Source: CAZZKJ01 sp964654695
GTDB taxonomy: Bacteria > Krumholzibacteriota > Krumholzibacteriia > WVZY01
Direction: 5' to 3'
Assembly: GCA_964654695.1 (NCBI GenBank)
Contig: CAZZKJ010000053.1
Location: 1 to 15,813 of the forward strand
Length of the DNA: 15,813 nt
Part shown: positions 1 to 6,443 of the stretch, piece by piece
How positions within the stretch are numbered: the first letter of the stretch is position 1
Layout: the number at the start of each line of letters is the position of its first letter
Position numbers and translations under genes: made by a program
The notes under the pieces: generated by a model
Database searches by the model: none
What the model saw: the letters and a program-made list of their open reading frames with translations, nothing else
What the model was told of the DNA's origin: nothing

Positions 1-90
1 ATATTCTATCCGGATTGCATCGACCTCGTCTGCGCCGGCACACGCTTCGAGGTCTTTTTTAAAAACTTTTAATACATTTTCGAGATCCAT
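1..90 (-). CDS. pheS: Phenylalanyl-tRNA synthetase alpha subunit, N-terminal fragment
   Basis: Only the first 30 codons are in the window; the gene continues past the left edge. The ATG is at 88-90, behind a purine-rich GGAACGGAA. The peptide begins MDLENVLKVFKKDLE and ends near DAIRIEY, which fits the N-terminal coiled-coil of PheS, the arm that contacts tRNA-Phe. In the family this subunit pairs with PheT as an alpha2-beta2 enzyme charging tRNA-Phe. The position after rplT is the usual one (infC-rpmI-rplT-pheS), and this supports the call as much as the short peptide does. The 135-nt gap after rplT shows no leader peptide rich in Phe codons that I could find. Confidence 0.8.
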   Translation of the reverse strand, partial: MDLENVLKVFKKDLEACAGADEVDAIRIEY

Positions 91-205
91 TTCCGTTCCC
101 GGAATGCGGGCCGACCGGCGGGCTCGCTCGTGGAAGCAAACAATCGCCGGCGGACTCTGGAAGATAAAATCAAAATACAAATGATGTGATTGGATGTACA
201 GCGTC

Positions 206-221
206 GAACCAGCGGCGGTTC
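206..221 (-). other. Small hairpin just after the rplT stop codon
   Basis: Read on the minus strand, GAACC and GGTTC pair perfectly around a 6-nt loop, starting 4 nt after the rplT stop. No T-run follows, so it is not an intrinsic terminator. It may protect or mark an mRNA processing end between rplT and pheS; that is inference. The rest of the 91-225 gap holds nothing else I can name. Confidence 0.3.
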
Positions 222-225
222 ACGG

Positions 226-585
226 CTATGCTTCAATGGCGGATCTTGCCAGTTCCGTCAGTTCTTTAAAGCCCGCCTGGTCGTTCACGGCCATTTCTGC
301 CAATATTTTTCTGTTTATATCGACTTCAGCTTTTTTGAGGCCGCATATGAATCGATTATAAGATAATCCGTTGATTCTGGCTGCTGCATTGATTCTCGCT
401 ATCCACAGCTTGCGAAAATCCCGTTTGCGTTGGCGTCTGTCGCGGTACGCATATGCCAGAGAGCGTTCGACGCTTTCCTTGGCGGTTCTGTACAAGGATG
501 ACCTGCCGCCGTAGAATCCCTTTGCCGCCTTGAGATATTTTTTTCTTTTCTCCCTGCTGGCAACGTTGTTTTTTGTACGCGGCAT
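226..585 (-). CDS. rplT: 50S ribosomal protein L20
   Basis: 119 residues, the normal length for bL20. The start MPRTKNNVASREKRKK and the blocks KGFYGGRSSLYRTAKE and YAYRDRRQRKRDFRKLW are typical of the family; the long basic N-terminal helix threads into 23S rRNA and is needed early in large-subunit assembly. The end is the globular domain with FICGLKKAEVDINRKILAEMA. The ATG has a strong AAGGAGG 8-9 nt upstream. It lies 100 nt after rpmI in the order infC-rpmI-rplT. In E. coli and Bacillus subtilis L20 represses its own operon by binding mRNA, so the infC leader described below is a possible target here. Confidence 0.98.
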   Translation of the reverse strand: MPRTKNNVASREKRKKYLKAAKGFYGGRSSLYRTAKESVERSLAYAYRDRRQRKRDFRKLWIARINAAARINGLSYNRFICGLKKAEVDINRKILAEMAVNDQAGFKELTELARSAIEA

Positions 586-685
586 CTTAATAAACCTCCT
601 TCATCGCCGGAACCCTCCGGGCCCCAGCTCACTGCAAAAGTAACGCATTGATAATTATCTGTATTTTCGAAAAACCCGGGAAGTC

Positions 686-880
686 TTATTTGAGAAGCAT
701 CTTTTTTACGCTTTTCATGTTTGCATCGTCAATAACAGAGCTTTTTCCGAGCTTCCTTTTGCGTTTGGATGTTTTCTTTGTCAGAATGTGGTTCAGAAAC
801 GCATGGCTTCTGGTTACTTTCCCTGTGCCGGTAACCCGAAAACGTTTCTTTGCCCCTCTATTCGATTTTTGCTTCGGCAT
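686..880 (-). CDS. rpmI: 50S ribosomal protein L35
   Basis: 64 residues from the ATG at 878-880; the start MPKQKSNRGAKKRF is the conserved bL35 N-terminus. An ATG 8 codons further upstream would add MKAKRMMI, which the family lacks, so I reject it. AGAGGA lies about 9 nt before the chosen start. bL35 is a small basic protein of the large subunit; the peptide is rich in Lys and Arg and carries SHAFLNHILTKK followed by KRKRKLGK, as expected. The start lies inside the last codons of infC: the two frames overlap by 23 nt, so translation of L35 is probably coupled to that of IF3. Confidence 0.96.
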   Translation of the reverse strand: MPKQKSNRGAKKRFRVTGTGKVTRSHAFLNHILTKKTSKRKRKLGKSSVIDDANMKSVKKMLLK

Positions 881-1460
881 TATCATCATCCTCTTTGCTT
901 TCACCGGCCGCGCCGGCTTCTTCGCCGCTCTTAACCTGTTTCTTGGAAGAATCCGGAGCTACGATCATAATCATGAAACGTCCCTCGTACGTCGGCGGTT
1001 TTTCAACGACGGATATATCCTCAATGTCTTTCTTCATTCTTTCCAGGATTTTGGCCCCTAATTCCTTGTGGCTCAGTTCACGGCCCCTGAAAATAACCGT
1101 GAATTTTACTTTGTTGCCCTTGCCCAGGAATTCCTCGGCGTGCTTCTTTTTGAATTGATAATCGTGCTCTTCGATCTTGGGCCGCAGCTTTATTTCTTTT
1201 ACATGGATTACGTGCTGCTTTTTCTTGGAAGCTTTCAGCTTCTTGTTCAGCTCATACTTGTATTTGCCGAAATCCATGATCCGGCAAACCGGCGGTTTCG
1301 ACGTGGGGGAAATCTCCACTAGATCAAAACCGCTTTCCATGGCCATTTCCAAGGCCTTAGACGTGGGCATCACTCCCAATTGTTCACCATCCGCGTTGAT
1401 CACGCGAATCTCCAATACCCTTATCATCCGGTTGACCCGAATACGAATCGATCTGGCGAT
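858..1460 (-). CDS. infC: Translation initiation factor IF-3, non-AUG start
   Basis: IF3 binds the 30S subunit, keeps it apart from 50S and checks start-codon and initiator-tRNA pairing. The N-domain shows RVNRMIRVLEIRVI, then GEQLGVMPTSKALEMA and PPVCRIMDFGKYKYE; the C-domain shows EEHDYQFKKKHAEEFL, VKFTVIFRGRELSH and IMIVAPDS, followed by an acidic tail of about 30 residues. The first ATG (1425-1427) would cut off the RVN segment conserved in IF3 and is 39 nt or more from the ribosome binding site. AGGAGG lies at about 1470-1475, an in-frame TAA at 1467-1469 bars any longer protein, and the ATC at 1458-1460 sits 9 nt after AGGAGG. ATC is therefore the best start (200 residues); ATT at 1446-1448 is possible. 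A non-AUG infC start is a known device by which IF3 represses its own translation. Confidence 0.95.
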   Translation of the reverse strand: MARSIRIRVNRMIRVLEIRVINADGEQLGVMPTSKALEMAMESGFDLVEISPTSKPPVCRIMDFGKYKYELNKKLKASKKKQHVIHVKEIKLRPKIEEHDYQFKKKHAEEFLGKGNKVKFTVIFRGRELSHKELGAKILERMKKDIEDISVVEKPPTYEGRFMIMIVAPDSSKKQVKSGEEAGAAGESKEDDDNAEAKIE

Positions 1461-1478
1461 ACTCTGTTACCTCCTGAT

Positions 1479-1504
1479 AAAAAAAACGGATGGCAGGCAT
1501 CCGT
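1479..1504 (-). terminator. Intrinsic terminator or attenuator between thrS and infC
   Basis: On the minus strand ACGGATG and CATCCGT pair perfectly (7 bp) around the loop CCTGC, and eight T follow at once. This is a standard Rho-independent form. It ends only a few nt before the AGGAGG of infC and no new promoter is obvious between it and infC, so conditional readthrough (attenuation) is more likely than full termination after thrS. Confidence 0.75.
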
Positions 1505-1594
1505 CGTTGCAATAAAAGCGAAACTGCAAACAGAAACCTTACCAATCATGAGACGGCAGGTGAGGGGATTATCCCCCTGCTTCATCGATGTATA
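1505..1594 (-). promoter_or_regulatory. Candidate infC leader with alternative pairings
   Basis: This is the 90 nt between the thrS stop and the terminator. One hairpin pairs 1556-1560 with 1576-1580 and 1564-1566 with 1573-1575. Two alternative pairings are visible: minus-strand CCGTC (1552-1556) with GACGG (1501-1505), which would break the terminator's first arm, and minus-strand GCAGG (1576-1580) with the terminator loop CCTGC (1493-1497). This layout suits an attenuator. B. subtilis has an L20-responsive leader at the same place before infC; that this one answers L20 is inference, and I did not recognise the consensus of that family. Confidence 0.4.
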
Positions 1595-3520
1595 TTAACT
1601 CCTGCCATTGACTTCGTCAACTATTTCTGCAAGAAAATCTTTTAATTTTTTGGTTCCCAGATCCCCCCGGCCCCGCGAACGGACGGACACCGTCCGGCCG
1701 TCTTGTTCCTTGGATCCCAGGATAAGCATATGTGGGACCTTTTTGATCTCGGCTTCTCTTATTTTGTGCCCGATTTTCTCGTCCCTTTCGTCCATTTCCA
1801 CCCGCACCCCGGCATTTTCCAGCGTGAGCGCAACCGAGCGGGCGTAATCGATCACGTCTCCATGAACCGGCAGCACCACGCATTGAACCGGTGCAAGCCA
1901 CAGGGGAAACGCCCCGGCATGATGCTCGGTCAATATACCCATGAACCTTTCTAAGGAACCCAAAAGCGCCCTGTGGACCATGAATACCTGTTTGCGCGAT
2001 CCGTCGGGTGCTATATAAGTGACGTTGAAACGTTTGGGCAGGTTGAAATCGAACTGTACGGTGCTGAGCTGCCACGGCCTGCCGATGGCGTCGATCACCT
2101 TGATATCGATTTTAGGCCCGTAAAAAACCGCTTCCCCTTCCATTCTTTTGTACTCGCAGCCGGCCCTTTTGACGGCTTCTTCCAACGCACTTTCCGCCAT
2201 TTCCCATTCGCCGCTGCCGCCCGCGTATTTTTGTTCGTCCTTCGGATCCCTTACGCTGAGTTCTATCTTGAATTCTTCAAATCCCAGCACGCGGAGAATC
2301 TCCATGGCGAAGGACAGGGTTTTGTCGACCTCATCGTGAATTTGATCGGGCGTACAGAAGATATGCGCATCATCCTGAGTGAACCCGCGAACGCGCAAAA
2401 GTCCGTGCAGGGTACCCGACAGTTCCCTTCTGTATACGGTCCCCATCTCGGCAAACCTGACCGGAAGTTCGCGGTAGCTGTAGAGCTTGCGCTTGTAAAT
2501 AAGTATATGTCCCGGACAGTTCATCGGCTTCAGCACGAACTCCTGGCCTTCTATATCCATCGTATACATGTTTTCGCGATAGTAATCGTAATGGCCCGAT
2601 GTCCGCCACAGCTCCGCCCTGGCGATGTGGGGCGTGAAGATGAGTTCATAACCCTTCTTCTTATGTTCTTCCTTCCAATACCTTTCGATTATATCGCGCA
2701 CCACCGCGCCTTTCGGATTCCAGAAAACCAGCCCCCCGCCCGCTTCTTCGTTCACCTCGAAGAGATCGAGAAGTTTGCCGAGGCGGCGGTGGTCACGTTT
2801 CGATGCCTCCTCTAGGCGCCTTATATGTTCGCAGAGGTCCTTTTTCTTGAAATATGCGGTAGCATAAATACGCTGGAGCATCGGCCGTTTCGAATCGCCG
2901 CGCCAGTAGGCGCCCGCGGCCGACAGTACCTTTATGACTTTCAGCAGCCTGGTGTTTTCCAGGTGCGGGCCCGCACACAGATCGATGAATTCTCCTAGTT
3001 TGTATATGGTAACTTTTTCATCCGGCAGGCCGTTTATGAGTTCTATCTTGTAATCCTCGCCGAGCTTGTTGAAATATCCGATTGCTTTTTGCCTGTCCCA
3101 CTCTTCCCTTTTAATATCGAGATTCCCCTCTTCGAGAAGCTGCATCATGCGCTTTTCTATTTCTTCGAGATCATCGGGAGTGAACGGTTTTTCAACGTCG
3201 AAATCATAATAGAATCCATCCTCTATTGGGGGCCCGATGGCGAGCTTGGCTTCGGGATAGAGCGATTTTACGGCAAATGCAAGAAGATGCGACGCCGAAT
3301 GGCGGAGCACCGACAGGCTTTCCTTGTCGCTTTTTCTCAGGACTTTGAAGGAATTCTCTCCCGAGAGGGTCTGGTGGAGGTCCACGGTTTTATCTCCGAA
3401 CCGGGCGGCCACGGCTTCGCGTCTCCAGCGCTCGCCCAGGGATTCGACCGCGGTAAGAACCGAAATTTCATTCTCTTCGAATTTTTTCTCGCTGCCGTCC
3501 GGAAGCTTAAGCACCGTCAT
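1595..3520 (-). CDS. thrS: Threonyl-tRNA synthetase
   Basis: 641 residues, almost the length of the E. coli enzyme. It charges tRNA-Thr with threonine using ATP and edits mischarged Ser-tRNA. Order of parts: TGS domain (about 1-62), editing domain with H74-x3-H78 and C182/H186 in CAGPH, class II core (about 245-540) with motif 2 near TVYRRELSGTLHGLLRVRGF, zinc ligands C335 (MNCPGH) and H386 (QDDAH) plus a His in FMVHRALLGS, then the anticodon-binding domain (about 545-641). The ATG at 3518-3520 gives MTVLKLPDGS, the normal TGS start; a longer frame would run into the tRNA-Val gene and is rejected. The ribosome binding site is weak (CGGGGT). It lies 70 nt after tRNA-Val and is probably on the same transcript. 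Confidence 0.98.
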   Translation of the reverse strand: MTVLKLPDGSEKKFEENEISVLTAVESLGERWRREAVAARFGDKTVDLHQTLSGENSFKVLRKSDKESLSVLRHSASHLLAFAVKSLYPEAKLAIGPPIEDGFYYDFDVEKPFTPDDLEEIEKRMMQLLEEGNLDIKREEWDRQKAIGYFNKLGEDYKIELINGLPDEKVTIYKLGEFIDLCAGPHLENTRLLKVIKVLSAAGAYWRGDSKRPMLQRIYATAYFKKKDLCEHIRRLEEASKRDHRRLGKLLDLFEVNEEAGGGLVFWNPKGAVVRDIIERYWKEEHKKKGYELIFTPHIARAELWRTSGHYDYYRENMYTMDIEGQEFVLKPMNCPGHILIYKRKLYSYRELPVRFAEMGTVYRRELSGTLHGLLRVRGFTQDDAHIFCTPDQIHDEVDKTLSFAMEILRVLGFEEFKIELSVRDPKDEQKYAGGSGEWEMAESALEEAVKRAGCEYKRMEGEAVFYGPKIDIKVIDAIGRPWQLSTVQFDFNLPKRFNVTYIAPDGSRKQVFMVHRALLGSLERFMGILTEHHAGAFPLWLAPVQCVVLPVHGDVIDYARSVALTLENAGVRVEMDERDEKIGHKIREAEIKKVPHMLILGSKEQDGRTVSVRSRGRGDLGTKKLKDFLAEIVDEVNGRS

Positions 3521-3590
3521 GACAATACCCCGCTGATAGCTTTCTGTTGAGATCGCACTCGAAAAGCAGGTTGGCGTCAAAGGGAAAAAA

Positions 3591-3667
3591 TGGTGGGCGA
3601 TACTGGACTTGAACCAGTGACTTCCTGCGTGTCGAGCAGGCACTCTAACCAGCTGAGCTAATCGCCC
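3591..3667 (-). tRNA. tRNA-Val (anticodon GAC), CCA encoded
   Basis: A complete 77-nt cloverleaf: acceptor GGGCGAT with ATCGCCC, D-stem GCTC with GAGT (one G-U pair), anticodon stem CCTGC with GCAGG, 5-nt variable loop, T-stem ACTGG with CCAGT and loop TTCAAGT, A73 and an encoded CCA. The anticodon loop is TCGACAC, which puts GAC at 34-36, so it reads GUC and GUU valine codons. Odd point: position 33, directly before the anticodon, is C instead of the nearly universal U. All other landmarks are normal, so the numbering is firm. It is the first gene of the unit that leads into thrS. Confidence 0.95.
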
Positions 3668-3675
3668 ACCTCAAT

Positions 3676-3743
3676 AAACGTTCACGCTTATCAGTCTATT
3701 ATTCCCGAACCTCATGGTCAAGAGCAATAGTGATTGAACGTTT
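3676..3743. repeat. 9-bp inverted repeat framing the tRNA-Val/thrS promoter
   Basis: AAACGTTCA at 3676-3684 and TGAACGTTT at 3735-3743 are perfect inverted copies 50 bp apart. One arm covers about +2 to +10 and the other about -49 to -57 of the predicted promoter. Paired operator half-sites or a looping site are possible; the spacing is too long for a terminator. Confidence 0.45.
3693..3721 (-). promoter_or_regulatory. Sigma-70-type promoter for tRNA-Val-thrS-infC
   Basis: On the minus strand TTGACC (5 of 6 consensus bases) is followed by exactly 17 nt and TAGACT (4 of 6). Transcription would begin near 3686, some 19 nt before the mature 5' end of the tRNA. It lies between the dnaK stop and the tRNA, where a promoter is needed. 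Confidence 0.7.
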
Positions 3744-3758
3744 TGAGAGGTCGTCGTC

Positions 3759-5693
3759 TTACTTCTTCTCGTCGTCCAGTATCTCGTAGTCGGCATCAAC
3801 GACCTTACTGTCACTTTTGCCGGCGGCGGAAGCGGCCGAAGGATTTTCCTGTGCGGCCTGTGCGCCGTCCTCTCCGGGTGCGCCTTGTTCTGCCGATGCC
3901 GACTGATACATCTTCTGCGCGGCTGTCTGCCATACCGAGTTCAGTTTCTCGGTGGCGTCTTTTATCGATTGGGCGTTGTCGGTTTTTAGAGCTTCCTTGA
4001 TGCCGTCTATACCCTCCTGGAGCTGCTTGGCATCGGCGCCGTCAATCTTGTCCTGATATTCTTTCAGCTGCTTCTCCGTCTGGTAGACCATCGAATCCGC
4101 CGCGTTTTTCGCATCAACGAGTTCCCGCTGTTTCTTGTCTTCATCGCGCATCTTGTCGGCGTCCTTGACCATCCGGTCGATTTCCGATTCGCTGAGACCG
4201 CTTGAAGCTTTTATTACTATTTTCTGCTCCTTGCCCGTGCCCTTGTCTTTCGCGGATACGTGCAGGATGCCGTCGGCATCGATATCGAATGTTACTTCAA
4301 TCTGCGGGATTCCCCGCTGGGCAGGCGGAATACCCGCCAGCTGGAAGCGGCCGATAGTTTTGTTGTGAAGAGCCATCTCCCGTTCGCCCTGCAGAACGTG
4401 TATATCGACTGCGGTCTGTCCGTCCGCGGCGGTCGAGAATATCTCCGTTTTCTTGCTGGGTATCGTCGTGTTCCGGTCTATGAGCCTGGTCATTACCCCG
4501 CCCAAAGTCTCTATACCGAGCGAGAGCGGGGTTACATCGAGAAGCAGCACATCGTGGACATCTCCCTGGAGCACCCCGCCCTGGATAGCGGCGCCCACCG
4601 CCACTACCTCGTCGGGATTAATTCCCTTGTGCGGTTCCCTTTTGAAGAGATCCTTGACCCGCGCCTGCACCGACGGCATCCGCGTCGAGCCGCCGACCAG
4701 AATCACTTCGTCTATATCCGACGGATTCAACCCGGCGTCCTTCAATGCGCTCTTGCATGGGCCGACCGTCTTCTCAACAAGTTCTTCGGTAAGCTGTTCC
4801 ATTTTCGAGCGCGTCAGTTTTATGTTCAGATGCTTGGGCCCCGATGAATCTGCGGTGATAAACGGCAGATTGATCTCGGTCTGCATCGTCGTCGACAGCT
4901 CGCATTTCGCTCGCTCCGCGGCTTCCTTGAGCCGCTGCATCGCGATGGCGTCGTTCCTGAGATCGATTCCCTGGTCCTTTTTGAATTCGGCGGCTAGAAA
5001 ATCAATTATCTTCTGATCGAAATCATCACCGCCAAGGTGCGTGTCACCGTTGGTCGCTTTGACTTCGAATACTCCTTCTCCGATTTCCAAAATTGAAATG
5101 TCGAACGTGCCGCCGCCGAGATCGAATACCGCGATCGTCTGGTCCGTTTTTTTGTCCAGACCGTAAGCGAGAGACGCGGCAGTCGGCTCGTTGATTATTC
5201 TCATTACATTGAGACCGGCGATTTTGCCCGCATCCTTCGTCGCTTGTCTCTGGCTGTCGTTGAAATAGGCCGGCACGGTTATGATCGCATCCGTCACTTT
5301 TTCTCCCAGATAGGATTCGGCGGCGTTCTTGAGATACTGCAGCGTCATCGCCGAAATCTCCGGTGGCGAGTAATCCTTTCCCTGCATCTTCACGCGCACG
5401 TCACCGTTCGAACCCTGGCTCACCTTGAACGGAACAGTTGTTATCTCCTGAGAACATTCATTGAAATTTCTGCCCATAAACCGCTTGATAGACGAAATCG
5501 TATTCTCAGGGTTGGTTATCGCCTGGCGTTTGGCCAGCTGCCCGACCAGTTTCTCATTTTCCTTGGTGAAGGCAACGATGGACGGCGTGGTCCTTCCGCC
5601 GTCGGGATTGGGGATTACCTTGGGTTCGCCCCCTTCTATCAGCGCTACACAAGAATTTGTAGTTCCGAGATCAATTCCTATTATTTTACCCAT
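3759..5693 (-). CDS. dnaK: Chaperone protein DnaK (Hsp70)
   Basis: 644 residues, full length. Hsp70 chaperone that binds exposed hydrophobic peptides in an ATP-controlled cycle with DnaJ and GrpE. The ATPase domain shows phosphate-binding IGIDLGTTNS (5-14), DLGGGTFDIS (191-200) and ILVGGSTRMP (331-340); the interdomain linker VLLLDVTPLSLG starts at 382; the peptide-binding domain and helical lid follow; the tail ends DADYEILDDEKK, the acidic end usual in bacterial DnaK. The ATG at 5691-5693 has AGGAAGAG ahead of it. Neither grpE nor dnaJ is adjacent and no CIRCE operator (TTAGCACTC arms) is present upstream, so HrcA control is not supported by the sequence. The gene before it encodes an unknown protein. 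Confidence 0.98.
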   Translation of the reverse strand: MGKIIGIDLGTTNSCVALIEGGEPKVIPNPDGGRTTPSIVAFTKENEKLVGQLAKRQAITNPENTISSIKRFMGRNFNECSQEITTVPFKVSQGSNGDVRVKMQGKDYSPPEISAMTLQYLKNAAESYLGEKVTDAIITVPAYFNDSQRQATKDAGKIAGLNVMRIINEPTAASLAYGLDKKTDQTIAVFDLGGGTFDISILEIGEGVFEVKATNGDTHLGGDDFDQKIIDFLAAEFKKDQGIDLRNDAIAMQRLKEAAERAKCELSTTMQTEINLPFITADSSGPKHLNIKLTRSKMEQLTEELVEKTVGPCKSALKDAGLNPSDIDEVILVGGSTRMPSVQARVKDLFKREPHKGINPDEVVAVGAAIQGGVLQGDVHDVLLLDVTPLSLGIETLGGVMTRLIDRNTTIPSKKTEIFSTAADGQTAVDIHVLQGEREMALHNKTIGRFQLAGIPPAQRGIPQIEVTFDIDADGILHVSAKDKGTGKEQKIVIKASSGLSESEIDRMVKDADKMRDEDKKQRELVDAKNAADSMVYQTEKQLKEYQDKIDGADAKQLQEGIDGIKEALKTDNAQSIKDATEKLNSVWQTAAQKMYQSASAEQGAPGEDGAQAAQENPSAASAAGKSDSKVVDADYEILDDEKK

Positions 5694-5859
5694 TTTTCTC
5701 TTCCTTTCTTATTGAAAACACTATTGCCGGAAAATGCTTAATCAATTCGCGTGCCATGAAAGATTCAGTATGTAATATCTTGTATTATAATCATTTATGA
5801 AGGTATAGCGGATCCAGGATCGATTAGGATCTAAGGAAGCACTGTCATAATGGCAGTAT
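5694..5859 (-). promoter_or_regulatory. dnaK upstream region with an uncertain promoter
   Basis: 166 nt lie between the unknown gene and dnaK. A perfect TATAAT is at 5784-5789 on the minus strand, but no good -35 box stands 16-18 nt before it. At 5741-5756 the minus strand reads TGGCACG, 4 nt, TTGAT, close to a sigma-54 element but without the C of the -12 GC. No sigma-32 or CIRCE sequence was found. The region is AT-rich and large enough for a promoter; which element is used cannot be decided from sequence. Confidence 0.3.
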
Positions 5860-6201
5860 TTATTCTTCTTTGTCAGTAGATGAAGGCAGTTGTGAGCCGT
5901 TTTCACTATCCCCGAAAAGACTGAGAAGAAGCTGCAGGCCCACCCTGAAATCGGCGTCCGCCCTGCCTTCCGGCGATCCTTCGATCGAGAATCGCGTACG
6001 CTTCCCGGTGTTATCAATCTTAATACGGCTCCATTTTTCGTCGCCGAGAAGAATTCCACTTTTGATGCAAGCCTGGAAAAAGAGGGCCCACAAGGAAATA
6101 TCTCCGCTGGATGGATCCTTTCCGGCTTCAATAATAGGCAGGACCATGCCGTGCTCGCGTGTTATTTCGTTGATTTTCTTTATGAAAAGTCCGTCATCCA
6201 T
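5860..6201 (-). CDS. Small acidic protein of unknown function upstream of dnaK
   Basis: 113 residues that I do not recognise. The ATG at 6199-6201 has a clear AAGGAG 6 nt upstream, which is the main reason to believe in it. The protein is soluble-looking: no signal peptide, no membrane segment, and only short hydrophobic stretches (ISLWALFFQACIKSGILLG near 35-53 and a VGLQLLLSLFG helix near 87-97). The middle could form beta-strands (WSRIKIDN, TRFSIEG). The C-terminus is polar and acidic. It lies 166 nt before dnaK in the same direction, so the two may share transcription. Between cca and this gene is the inverted-repeat element. Confidence 0.7.
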   Translation of the reverse strand: MDDGLFIKKINEITREHGMVLPIIEAGKDPSSGDISLWALFFQACIKSGILLGDEKWSRIKIDNTGKRTRFSIEGSPEGRADADFRVGLQLLLSLFGDSENGSQLPSSTDKEE

Positions 6202-6301
6202 GATTTCTCCTTATGTTTACCTTCGCTGCCGGAGCGAGGGAACTGCTGCAGGCGGGCATAGATTAATCATAAACCGCAAATCGAATCAACATATAAAAAG
6301 A

Positions 6302-6331
6302 TTGACAGCGCGCGGCGCTTCAGGGTAGCTT
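6302..6331 (+). promoter_or_regulatory. Candidate promoter for the plus-strand small RNA
   Basis: A perfect -35 TTGACA (6302-6307), an 18-nt GC-rich spacer and TAGCTT (6326-6331, only 3 of 6). The predicted start, about 6338, falls exactly at the foot of the outer stem of the element that follows, which raises the weak -10 above chance. Confidence 0.4.
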
Positions 6332-6337
6332 TGGTTA

Positions 6338-6443
6338 TAAGCCTCTGTAAGATAGTTTTGCCCCTTTGACTTACTCGACTTTTTGGAACGCAGTATTACT
6401 ACTTCCAAAAAGATACCCCTGACACCGCTTACAGAGGCTTTTT
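6338..6443 (+). ncRNA. Candidate structured small RNA with nested inverted repeats
   Basis: AAGCCTCTGTAAG (6339-6351) and CTTACAGAGGCTT (6428-6440) pair over 13 bp without a mismatch. Inside, CTTTTTGGAA (6379-6388) and TTCCAAAAAG (6403-6412) pair over 10 bp with a 14-nt loop. Five T (6439-6443) end the element on the plus strand, giving an intrinsic-terminator end. The two single-stranded sides each carry CCCCT (6361-6365 and 6416-6420). No reading frame explains it. It does not match SRP RNA, 6S RNA or tmRNA as I know them. The other reading is a structured 3' UTR of cca, or a small palindromic repeat; on the minus strand no T-run follows, so termination fits the plus strand better. Confidence 0.5.

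Noticed and set aside
1973..2815. 280-codon plus-strand open frame opposite thrS
   Set aside because: It lies wholly within the well-conserved thrS core and shows no domain or ribosome binding site.
3521..3643. Longer thrS reading frame
   Set aside because: It would run through the 3' half of tRNA-Val; the TGS domain starts normally at 3520.
5741..5756. Sigma-54-like element TGGCACG-N4-TTGAT before dnaK
   Set aside because: The -24 half is perfect but the -12 half lacks the C of the nearly invariant GC, and dnaK is not usually a sigma-54 gene.
3759..6201. CIRCE/HrcA control of dnaK
   Set aside because: No TTAGCACTC-N9-GAGTGCTAA arms were found upstream of dnaK or of the preceding gene.
6338..6443. 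SRP RNA or 6S RNA identity for the nested-repeat element
   Set aside because: The conserved SRP apical loop (GGAAGGAAGCA type) and the large 6S central bubble are absent.
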